A stretch of 64,000 nt of DNA from Acidimicrobiales bacterium. Lineage in GTDB: Bacteria; Actinomycetota; Acidimicrobiia; Acidimicrobiales; DATDAH01. Where the stretch lies: positions 62,001 through 126,000 of the forward strand of contig JAEUJM010000013.1 in the NCBI GenBank assembly GCA_016794585.1. The letters run 5' to 3'. The position numbers and the translations under genes are program-made. The notes under the pieces were generated by a model. The model was not told the origin of the DNA. It was given only the letters and a program-made list of their open reading frames with translations, and searched no databases. This document shows, piece after piece, positions 8,941 through 16,284 of this stretch. Numbering within the stretch: position 1 is the stretch's first letter; each line of letters starts with the position of its first letter.

Positions 8941-10305
8941 ATGTCGCTCTACAAGCGGCTCCACGAGGTGCAGCAGACGCCGGGCGGAGGTGCGGTCACC
9001 AAGCGCCGTGACCCCGTCCTGGACGAGCTGCGCCACAAGATCCACCACGTGCTCATCGACGAGCTCGGGCCCATCCTCTACGACAAGCGGCTCTCCGAGG
9101 ACGACCTGCGCCGTCGGGTGCACGAGCAGCTGCACAACGCCCTGGCCCAGGAGCGGGCCCCGCTCTCCGCGGCCGACAAGGCCCAGCTCATCCAGGACGT
9201 CTCCGACGACATCTTGGGGTACGGCCCCATCGACCGGCTCCTCAAGGACGAGGAGATCACCGAGGTCATGGTCAACGGCCCGGAGAAGGTGTACGTCGAG
9301 CGCAACGGCCGCCTCGAGCGGGCCAACGCCAGCTTCGTGGACGAGGTCCACCTGCGGCGCATCATCGACAAGATCGTGGGCGAGATCGGCCGGCGCATCG
9401 ACGAGAGCTCACCGCTCTGCGACGCCCGCCTGCCCGACGGCTCCCGAGTCAACGCCGTCATCCACCCGCTGGCCATCGAAGGCCCCTTCCTCACCATCCG
9501 GAAGTTCTCCAAGGACCCGCTCCAGGTCGACGACCTCATCCGCTTCGGCACCCTCAACGCCCATTCGGCCCGCTTCCTCCAGGCCTGCGTCGTCGGGCGC
9601 CTGAACGTGATCGTCTCCGGTGGTACCGGTACCGGCAAGACCACGACCCTCAACGTGATGTCCTCGTTCATCCCACCCGAAGAGCGCATCGTGACGGTGG
9701 AGGACTCCAAGGAGCTCCAGCTCCACCAGGAGCACGTGCTCGCGTTGGAGGCCCGCCCGCCCAACATCGAGGGCCGGGGTGAGATCACCATCCGTGACCT
9801 CGTCAAGAACTGCCTGCGCATGCGGCCCGACCGGATCGTGGTGGGGGAGTGCCGCTCCGGCGAGACCCTCGACATGCTCCAGGCCATGAACACGGGCCAT
9901 GACGGCTCGATCACCACCATCCACTCCAACAGCCCCCGGGACACCCTCTCCCGCATCGAGACCATGACCCTGATGTCGGGGTTCGAGCTCCCGATCCGGG
10001 CCATCCGTGAGCAGATGGCCTCCGCGCTCGACCTGATCGTGCACCTGAGTCGTCTCCGCGACGGCACCCGTCGCATCACCCACATCACCGAGGTGCAGGG
10101 GATGGAGGGCGACGTCATCACGCTCCAGGACGTGTTCCTGTTCGACTACTCGATGGGCATCGACGAGCACGGGCGCTACAAGGGCCACCTCAAGGCCACC
10201 GGCGTGCGCCCGAAGTTCGCCGAGAAGCTCGCCGACCTCGGCATCCGCCTCGGCCCCGAGGTCTTCCAGCCCGAGCCCGGCAACCGAGCGATGGGCATCC
10301 GATGA
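8941..10305 (+). CDS. tadA: Tad pilus motor ATPase CpaF/TadA
   Basis: 454 aa secretion ATPase of the VirB11/CpaF type. The Walker A is SGGTGTGKTTTLN near residues 226-234. An Asp box (VEDSKELQL), a Walker B region (MRPDRIVVGECRSGETLDMLQAM) and the His box (GHDGSITTIHSNS) follow in order. It powers Flp pilus polymerisation at the cytoplasmic face with TadB/TadC. The start has a near-perfect Shine-Dalgarno AAGGAGGA. Its stop overlaps the next ATG (ATGA). Confidence 0.95.
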   Translation: MSLYKRLHEVQQTPGGGAVTKRRDPVLDELRHKIHHVLIDELGPILYDKRLSEDDLRRRVHEQLHNALAQERAPLSAADKAQLIQDVSDDILGYGPIDRLLKDEEITEVMVNGPEKVYVERNGRLERANASFVDEVHLRRIIDKIVGEIGRRIDESSPLCDARLPDGSRVNAVIHPLAIEGPFLTIRKFSKDPLQVDDLIRFGTLNAHSARFLQACVVGRLNVIVSGGTGTGKTTTLNVMSSFIPPEERIVTVEDSKELQLHQEHVLALEARPPNIEGRGEITIRDLVKNCLRMRPDRIVVGECRSGETLDMLQAMNTGHDGSITTIHSNSPRDTLSRIETMTLMSGFELPIRAIREQMASALDLIVHLSRLRDGTRRITHITEVQGMEGDVITLQDVFLFDYSMGIDEHGRYKGHLKATGVRPKFAEKLADLGIRLGPEVFQPEPGNRAMGIR

Positions 10306-12230
10306 AGCGCCTGACCCGACTCCGACTGCTCGCCCTGAGCGGCCTGGTGGGCGTCCTCGCGCTCGCCGGGCCCGCGGCCCTGGCCCAGAGCACCGGCGGC
10401 CAGGACGGCGAGCCCTTCTTCTCCATCCGCTCGGTGGACAGCGCCGACGGGCCCGAGACCATCCTCGGCATCACCTGGACGGGTGACGCCGCGGACCTCG
10501 ACGGCCTGGAGGTCACCGAGAACGGCCGAGACGTCCGCCTCGGCGAGCCCACGCCGAACGCCGATCCCCGCGGGGTGGTCTTCGTCGTCGACTCGTCGGC
10601 GGCCATGGAGACGGCGCTGCCGTCGGTGAAGGACGCAGTCGCCGGCCTCGCCGCCGACCTGCCCGAGGGCACGGAGATGGCGCTCGTCAGCTACGCCGAC
10701 ACCACCCAGATGGTGCGTGAGTTCACCACGGACCCCCAGGCCATCGCCGACGGGGTGGACACCCTGACGCCGCAGGGCGCCGCCGCCATGTGGGACGGGA
10801 TCTACGCCGGCGCCCAGGCTCTCGCCGACAGCACCGAGCTCCAGCCGAACCTGGTCGTCGTGTCGGCCTCGCCCGACAGCGCCTCGGTGACGCCGGCCAG
10901 CCGCGCCAGCGGGCTCACCACCTCGCTCGGCACCGCAGTGTTCGCCGTGGGCCTCGAGCCCGGGGCCCCGGCGGCCGCCCTCGAGCAACTCGTGAACACC
11001 AGTGGCGGGCGCTACCTGCCCACGACCGACGTCGACCGCACCATGAAGCGCGACGTCCTGCCGTCCATCGACGGCCAGTACGACGTGCTCTTCGCCACCG
11101 AGGTGAAGGCCGGCGAGGTGGTCGACCTCGAGGCCAGCGTCGGTGACCTGAGCACCGCGGTCTCGTACGTCGACGGGGGCACCGTCTCCGGGAACCTCGA
11201 GCTGTCGCCGATGGCGACCTCGAGCGGTGGTGGGGGAGGGATCCTCCACTCGAGCATGGGCAAGCTCATCGCCGTCCTGCTCGCCCTCGTGGCCGTCACG
11301 CTGGGTGCCTACGCCCTGATCCTGGTCTTCTCGAAGGACGAGGACGGGCTGTCCGCGGTCCTCCAGGTGTACTCGGAGGGCTACGGGGCCGAGGGCGAGT
11401 CCGACGACGCCGACGGCGGCGCCGCCACCAGCGCCCTCATCCAACGGGCCGTCGACTTCACCGAGGAGATCGCCGAGCGTCAGGGCCTCCTGGCCAAGAC
11501 GGAGGCCTCGCTCGAACGGGCGGCCATGCCGCTGCGGGCGGCCGAGGCGCTGTTCTTCTACGGCGCCTTCACGCTGGCGGCGTTCGTCCTGATCTTCCTG
11601 CTCTCGGGCAACCTGATGGCCACCCTCGTGGTCGGCGTCGTGCTCGCCGCCATCCCCCCGATGATCGTCAGCATCAAGGCCAAGAAGCGCCAGAAGGCGT
11701 TCCTGGCCCAGCTGCCCGACACGCTCGCTCTGCTGGCCGGCACGCTGCGGGCGGGCTACTCGCTGATGCAGGGCGTCGAGGCGGTCTCGCAGGAGGTCGC
11801 CGAGCCCATGGGCAACGAGCTGCGGCGTGTGGTCACCGAGTCCCGCCTCGGGCGACCGCTGGAGGAGTCCCTCGAGGCCTCCGCCGAGCGCATGAACAGC
11901 CCCGACTTCTCGTGGGCGGTCATGGCGGTGCGCATCCAGCGGGAGGTCGGCGGCAACCTGGCCGAGCTCCTCCTCACCGTGGGCGACACCATGACCCAAC
12001 GTGAGCGCCTCCGCCGCGACGTGGCGTCGCTCACCGCAGAGGGCAAGGTCAGCGCCATCGTGCTCGGCCTGTTGCCCCTGGGTCTGGCGGCCGCCATGTA
12101 CGTGGTGAACCCCGACTACATCTCAGCGCTGTTCACGACGAAGGCCGGCAACGTCATGCTCGGCGCGGCGCTCGTGCTCGCCGGGTTCGGCTTCTGGTGG
12201 ATGAAGAAGACCATAGAGATCGAGATCTGA
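10302..12230 (+). CDS. tadB: VWA domain fused to TadB-type platform protein
   Basis: 642 aa chimera. Residues 1-28 are a signal sequence. Residues 90-260 are a von Willebrand A domain (GVVFVVDSSAAM; the MIDAS DxSxS is incomplete because the last Ser is Ala). A membrane segment lies near 320-345 (LIAVLLALVAVTLGAYALI). Residues 415-640 are a type II secretion F/TadB domain with about three to four helices and the conserved LPDTLALLAGTLRAGYSLMQG. TadB normally has only a short N-terminus. The exported VWA part may bind the pilus base, cell wall or host surface. It overlaps cpaF by 4 nt; tadC follows after 1 nt. Confidence 0.9.
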   Translation: MKRLTRLRLLALSGLVGVLALAGPAALAQSTGGQDGEPFFSIRSVDSADGPETILGITWTGDAADLDGLEVTENGRDVRLGEPTPNADPRGVVFVVDSSAAMETALPSVKDAVAGLAADLPEGTEMALVSYADTTQMVREFTTDPQAIADGVDTLTPQGAAAMWDGIYAGAQALADSTELQPNLVVVSASPDSASVTPASRASGLTTSLGTAVFAVGLEPGAPAAALEQLVNTSGGRYLPTTDVDRTMKRDVLPSIDGQYDVLFATEVKAGEVVDLEASVGDLSTAVSYVDGGTVSGNLELSPMATSSGGGGGILHSSMGKLIAVLLALVAVTLGAYALILVFSKDEDGLSAVLQVYSEGYGAEGESDDADGGAATSALIQRAVDFTEEIAERQGLLAKTEASLERAAMPLRAAEALFFYGAFTLAAFVLIFLLSGNLMATLVVGVVLAAIPPMIVSIKAKKRQKAFLAQLPDTLALLAGTLRAGYSLMQGVEAVSQEVAEPMGNELRRVVTESRLGRPLEESLEASAERMNSPDFSWAVMAVRIQREVGGNLAELLLTVGDTMTQRERLRRDVASLTAEGKVSAIVLGLLPLGLAAAMYVVNPDYISALFTTKAGNVMLGAALVLAGFGFWWMKKTIEIEI

Positions 12231-12231
12231 C

Positions 12232-13146
12232 ATGCTCCTGCCGCTGTTCGTCCTCCTCATCGGTGCCGGCATCGCCGTCATCATCTACACGGTCCTCACC
12301 GACGTCGAAGAGAAGTCGGTCGTCCGCAGCTCGCTCCGGCAGCTCGACGGCTACGAAGTCGAGAACGTCCGCGACCAGGAGCTGCTGGTCCCGCTCCGCC
12401 AGCGGGCCTTCGTGCCGCTGCTCCACGGCCTCACAGGGCTCGGCCAGCGCTTCACCCCGGTCGGCTACGTCGACGGCGTGCGCCAGAAGTTCGTGTACTC
12501 GGGCCGGCCCAGCGCCGACGCCGTGGACCGGTTCCTGGCCATCCGGGTGGTCACGGTGGCCGCCGTGCCGGTGGTCTTCATCCTGGCGTTCTTCGTGCTC
12601 CCGCTGACCGGCAAGATGCCCTTCCTCATGTTCGCCATGACCTCGCTGGCGCTGGTGCTCGGCCCGGACGCCATGCTCAACCGTCGGGTCGAGGCCCGTC
12701 AGCACTCGATGCAGGTCCAGCTGCCCGACATCCTCGACCTCCTCGTCATCAGCGTCGAGGCCGGCCTGGGCTTCGAGCAGGCCCTGGACCGCACGGTCAA
12801 GGCGGTCCCCGGAGCGCTCTCCGACGAGTTCGCCCGCATGCTGGGTGAGACCCGGGCCGGCTCGTCCCGCAGCGACGCCATGCGGGCCCTCGAGGGGCGC
12901 ACCAAGGTCCCCGAGATCCGCTCGTTCGTCCTGGCCATCCTCCAGGCCGACACCTTCGGCGTCTCCATCGGACGGGTCCTGCGGGCCCAGGCCGACGAGA
13001 TGCGCATCAAGCGCCGCCAGCTCGCCCAGGAGAAGGCGCAAAAGGCGCCGGTGAAGATGCTCATCCCGATGGTCTTCTGCATCTTCCCGGCCCTCTTCGT
13101 CGTCGTCATCGGCCCCGCAGCCATCCGCATCCGCAACAACTTCTGA
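12232..13146 (+). CDS. tadC: Tad pilus platform protein TadC
   Basis: 304 aa type II secretion F-domain protein. It has an N-terminal membrane helix (MLLPLFVLLIGAGIAVIIY), a soluble stretch, two central helices near residues 103-145, then the F domain (LPDILDLLVISVEAGLGFEQAL) and a terminal helix (MLIPMVFCIFPALFVVVIG). With TadB it forms the inner-membrane platform for Flp pilin assembly. It begins one base after the tadB stop, so the two are translationally coupled. No CpaA/TadV prepilin peptidase, TadE or TadF is present in the window. Confidence 0.93.
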   Translation: MLLPLFVLLIGAGIAVIIYTVLTDVEEKSVVRSSLRQLDGYEVENVRDQELLVPLRQRAFVPLLHGLTGLGQRFTPVGYVDGVRQKFVYSGRPSADAVDRFLAIRVVTVAAVPVVFILAFFVLPLTGKMPFLMFAMTSLALVLGPDAMLNRRVEARQHSMQVQLPDILDLLVISVEAGLGFEQALDRTVKAVPGALSDEFARMLGETRAGSSRSDAMRALEGRTKVPEIRSFVLAILQADTFGVSIGRVLRAQADEMRIKRRQLAQEKAQKAPVKMLIPMVFCIFPALFVVVIGPAAIRIRNNF

Positions 13147-13238
13147 CCCACCAAGGGCTGGACCCGGGCGACTCGGGGCCGACAGGAGTGGTGCACCGAC
13201 GACGTGGCGCCACGCCGTCCGAGCACTGGGAGAAGGAC

Positions 13239-14783
13239 ATGGCGACACAGGTCGAGGCCCTGCCGGACGGCGGGCCGGACGACGATGGCGGCGAGGTCGG
13301 CGAGTTGGGCGACGGCGACGATGCACTGGCCGCCCCCGGGGCCCTCGACGGGCCCTCGGCGCCCTCCCGGCGGTGGCCACCGTCGCTGAACGCCGTCGTC
13401 GGAGGGGCCTTCGCGCTCTGGGGCCTCGTCATCGGCCTCGCCCCGCTCCGCGACAACAGCTTCCTCACCCACCTCGCCACGGGCCGGCTCCTGCTGGACG
13501 GGGGCATCCCGACCGCCGACCCGTACTCGTGGACGGCCCAGGGGAGCCCGTGGGTGGTCCAGAGCTGGCTCGCGTCACTCGTCTACGGCCTCGCCGACCA
13601 GCTCGGCGGCGGCACCGGCCTGCGCCTCCTCATGGGCGCGCTGACCGCGGTGCTGGCCGCCCTCGTGTGGCGGCTGGCGCGCCCCGCCGGCTCGCTCATC
13701 GCCCGGGTCGCCATCGTGGCGCTCGTGGTGGGCATCGGCACCGAGGCATGGACGGAGCGCCCCCTCCTGTTCGGTCTCGTGTTCCTCGCCGTCCTGCTGG
13801 TCGCCGCGGAGGACGGCCTCGACCCACGGTGGGCCGTGCCCGTGTTCTGGCTCTGGGTCAACGTCCATGGCTCCTTTCCGCTCGGTCTGGTGGCGCTCGG
13901 ACTGCTCGCCCTCGGCCGTCACCTCGACGGGGGCAGCTCCCGCACGGAGCGTCGCGTCCTCCTGTGGGGGCTCCTGGGCACCGCCCTGGGCGCCCTCAAC
14001 CCACTCGGGCCCAAACTCCTGCTGTTCCCGGTGCAGCTCCTGAGCAAGCAGGAGACGCTCCGCAACATCGTCGAGTGGAAGTCGCCCACCTTCGACACGG
14101 TGGGCCAGCGGCTGTTCCTCGTCCAGGTCGTCGTGGCCGTGGTCCTCCTCGTCCGCCGGCCGAGCTACCGGGTCGCGCTCCCGCTGGTCGTGTTCACCGC
14201 CGCCGCGCTGCTCGGGCTGCGCAACGTGCCCGTCGCCAGCCTCGTGCTCGTGCCCGGGATGGCGATCGGCGTCGCCGGCCTGGGCTCGATCGACGGCGCC
14301 CGGCGGTCGCTCGGGACCGCCGTCGGTGCGATCGCCCTCGTCGCCCTGGGGCTGTTGGTGACGGTGTCGGAGTCGGGCCGCGAGAACTTCGCGCTCGGGG
14401 CCTACCCCGTCGACGCCGTGGAGTGGCTCGACGGCGAGGGCCTGGTGGGGACCGACGTGCGCCTCGTGAGCCGGGACTACGTGGGGAACTACCTCGAGGC
14501 CCTCGAAGGGGACGACGTACGGGTGTTCATGGACGATCGCTACGACATGTATCCCGCCGAGGTGTCCGCGGACTACATCGATCTGGTGAAGGGGCTCGAC
14601 CCCGGAGCGGTGCTCGAGCGCCACGACGCCGAGGTGGTCCTCTGGGACCGGGACACGCCGTTCGCGTCCTGGCTGGAGGAGGCGGACGGCTGGGGCGTCG
14701 TGTACGAGGACGACGACTGGATCGTGGCCTGCCCGAGGGCCGACGCCGAGGCCCCCGCCCGGTGTCCCGTGCCTGCCTCCTGA
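13239..14783 (+). CDS. Polytopic membrane protein, GT-C glycosyltransferase-like
   Basis: 514 aa from the ATG at 13239, which has GGGAG 6 nt upstream; the frame is open to a GTG at 13188. Residues 1-45 are an acidic Gly/Asp-rich cytoplasmic tail. About ten hydrophobic helices follow (residues 50-400), then a soluble extracytoplasmic C-terminal domain of about 115 aa. The first loop (LRDNSFLTHLATGRLLLDGG ... DPYSWTAQG) resembles the loop of lipid-linked GT-C sugar transferases, including an Asp. The function is unproven; glycosylation of pilins or cell wall is a possible role given its place behind tadC. A strong bidirectional hairpin separates it from the convergent pilin gene. Confidence 0.7.
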   Translation: MATQVEALPDGGPDDDGGEVGELGDGDDALAAPGALDGPSAPSRRWPPSLNAVVGGAFALWGLVIGLAPLRDNSFLTHLATGRLLLDGGIPTADPYSWTAQGSPWVVQSWLASLVYGLADQLGGGTGLRLLMGALTAVLAALVWRLARPAGSLIARVAIVALVVGIGTEAWTERPLLFGLVFLAVLLVAAEDGLDPRWAVPVFWLWVNVHGSFPLGLVALGLLALGRHLDGGSSRTERRVLLWGLLGTALGALNPLGPKLLLFPVQLLSKQETLRNIVEWKSPTFDTVGQRLFLVQVVVAVVLLVRRPSYRVALPLVVFTAAALLGLRNVPVASLVLVPGMAIGVAGLGSIDGARRSLGTAVGAIALVALGLLVTVSESGRENFALGAYPVDAVEWLDGEGLVGTDVRLVSRDYVGNYLEALEGDDVRVFMDDRYDMYPAEVSADYIDLVKGLDPGAVLERHDAEVVLWDRDTPFASWLEEADGWGVVYEDDDWIVACPRADAEAPARCPVPAS

Positions 14784-14833
14784 TCCGAACCGCACGCCGC
14801 CGGGCGCGCCCCGCGTCCGTCCCCGGACGCGAC

Positions 14834-14866
14834 GAGGGGGCGGCACCTGGACGGTGCCGCCCCCTC
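14834..14866. terminator. Bidirectional hairpin terminator
   Basis: A 14-bp perfect stem (14834-14847 with 14853-14866) with a 5-nt loop lies between the stop of the membrane-protein gene (+) and the stop of the first Flp pilin gene (-). It can terminate both convergent transcripts. Confidence 0.85.
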
Positions 14867-14893
14867 TTCACGGCCTCTCGGCTCGATCCGCCG

Positions 14894-15091
14894 CTACCCG
14901 GCGCTCACGATCGAGTTGCTGGACTGGTTGAGGCTGTTGCCGCTCTGGCCGCCGAAGTAGGACAGGGCCGCAAGGCACACCATCGCGATCAGCGAGATCA
15001 TGAGCACGTACTCCACCAGCGAAGCTCCCCGTTCTGACGTGCCGCCGTGCCGAGCCAGGAGCCAGGTGAGCAAGTACTCCAGATGGAGCAT
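14894..15091 (-). CDS. flp: Flp-type class IVb pilin (first copy)
   Basis: 65 aa. A charged leader ends in SERG, followed by ASLVEYVLMISLIAMVCLAAL: the Gly/Ala prepilin cleavage site, Glu5 and Tyr6 that define Flp pilins, and one hydrophobic helix. The mature C-terminus is short and Ser/Asn-rich. It would be cleaved by a TadV/CpaA peptidase not present in the window and polymerised by the Tad proteins at 6.5-13.1 kb. It lies on the opposite strand to those genes, downstream of a second pilin and separated from it by a strong hairpin. Confidence 0.92.
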   Translation of the reverse strand: MLHLEYLLTWLLARHGGTSERGASLVEYVLMISLIAMVCLAALSYFGGQSGNSLNQSSNSIVSAG

Positions 15092-15114
15092 CGCACCTCG
15101 CTTTCCCGAACACG

Positions 15115-15147
15115 GGTGGGGGTGACGGCCAAGCCGTCACCCCCACC
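15115..15147 (-). terminator. Hairpin between the two pilin genes
   Basis: A perfect 15-bp stem (15115-15129 with 15133-15147) with a 3-nt loop lies just past the stop of the upstream pilin and 24 nt before the start of the downstream pilin. It may be a partial terminator or an mRNA-stabilising hairpin that sets the ratio of the two pilins. There is no T run. Confidence 0.8.
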
Positions 15148-15165
15148 GTGCACGTCCCGGCCTCG

Positions 15166-15354
15166 TCAGCTGATCGAGGTGCCGACGCTGTCGAACTTCT
15201 TGGAGGCGTTGTTGCCGAGCACGGTCACCGCGGCGATGCACACCACGGCGATGAGGGCCACGAGGAGCGCGTACTCGACGAGGGAGGCACCACGCTCGCT
15301 GTTGGCGAAGCGGGCACGGAACCAGTTGGCGAGGAACTCGTAGGTGAGGGTCAT
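15166..15354 (-). CDS. flp: Flp-type class IVb pilin (second copy)
   Basis: 62 aa, with the leader MTLTYEFLANWFRARFANSERG, then ASLVEYALLVALIAVVCIAAVTV. It has the same cleavage site, Glu5 and Tyr6 as the other pilin, and the leaders are similar, so the two are tandem paralogues. The mature tail (GNNASKKFDSVGTSIS) differs. It is the first gene of the minus-strand pilin unit and has an AAAGGAAA ribosome-binding site. Abundant pilin expression is expected from this promoter-proximal copy (inference). Confidence 0.93.
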   Translation of the reverse strand: MTLTYEFLANWFRARFANSERGASLVEYALLVALIAVVCIAAVTVLGNNASKKFDSVGTSIS

Positions 15355-15510
15355 CGGTGTTTCCTTTGGTCAGTCATTCCGCGTCCCGCCGTTCGACGGG
15401 ATCGTTGCTGCCCTTGATGCATCGGCCTGTTCAGGGCCCGCCTGTAGCGGAGATCCGGGCAATCTGGGTGCCCTCCGGGCTTCGGCGGGGTGCCCCACGG
15501 GCGCGTCGAG

Positions 15511-15534
15511 GCCGCCGGGCCGAGGCCCGGCGGC
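15511..15534 (-). terminator. Hairpin terminator after the NarL-type regulator
   Basis: A 10-11 bp GC stem (15511-15520 with 15525-15534, loop CGAG) lies 30 nt past the stop of the minus-strand response regulator gene. It separates the two-component operon from the pilin promoter region. Confidence 0.7.
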
Positions 15535-15563
15535 AGGGTCGGTGAGGGGGGCAGGGGAGCGCG

Positions 15564-16283
15564 TCAGTCGAGGTGGACGATGCCCATGCGGACGGCCTGG
15601 AGGACGGCCTGGGTGCGGTCCCGGGCGTCGAGCTTCTGGTAGATCGACGCGAGATGGTTCTTCACGGTCTTCTGGCTGATGTAGAGGCGTTCGGCGACCT
15701 CGGGGGTCGAGCAGCCGTCGGCGATGAGCTGGAGGACCTCCTCCTCACGCCGCGTGACCACCCGCTCCTCGTCGGGACCGCCCGCCGGCCGTCCGTCGAT
15801 GCGCCGGACCTCGTCCAGCATGGAGGCGGCCAGGCGGGGCGAGATGATGGTGTCGCCGCGAGCGGTCATGCGCACGGCCTCGGCGATCTCCTCGGTCGAG
15901 CAGTCCTTCACGAGATAGCCGCTGGCGCCGGCGCGGATCGCCGAGGCGAGCACGTCCTGGTCGGCGTGCATCGTGAGCATCACGACCTTCACCTGGGGGA
16001 GCGCGCTGCGGATGCGCCGGGTCGCCTCCACACCGTCGAGCTCGGGCATGGTCACGTCCATCAAGATGACGTCGGGCTGGAGGACCCGGGCCAGCTCCAC
16101 GGCCTCGGCGCCGTCACGGGCCTCGCCCACCATGTCGAAGCCCTGCTCCGCCATCGACCGACGCAGGCCCTCGCGGAGCATGCGGTGGTCGTCGGCCAGC
16201 ATGAGCCGGATGCCGGCGTGCAGGGCGGCCAGCGATGCGGCTCGAGCGGCCGGGTTCTGGGCTGCGGTGTCGTAGATGGTCAT
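15564..16283 (-). CDS. NarL/FixJ-family response regulator
   Basis: 239 aa. The receiver domain (about residues 24-145) has the acidic pair DD at 31-32, phospho-Asp at 76 (VILMDVTMPELDG), a conserved Thr and LVKD. A LuxR-type HTH occupies about residues 173-235 (TRREEEVLQLIADGCSTPEVAERLYISQKTVKNHL, split here only by eye). The ATG at 16283 is set by AAGGGGGA about 6 nt upstream; the frame is open further up. It starts 1 nt after the stop of the histidine kinase, so the pair is one operon. Its position beside the Tad genes suggests it may control pilus or surface genes (inference). Confidence 0.93.
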   Translation of the reverse strand: MTIYDTAAQNPAARAASLAALHAGIRLMLADDHRMLREGLRRSMAEQGFDMVGEARDGAEAVELARVLQPDVILMDVTMPELDGVEATRRIRSALPQVKVVMLTMHADQDVLASAIRAGASGYLVKDCSTEEIAEAVRMTARGDTIISPRLAASMLDEVRRIDGRPAGGPDEERVVTRREEEVLQLIADGCSTPEVAERLYISQKTVKNHLASIYQKLDARDRTQAVLQAVRMGIVHLD

Positions 16284-16284
16284 G

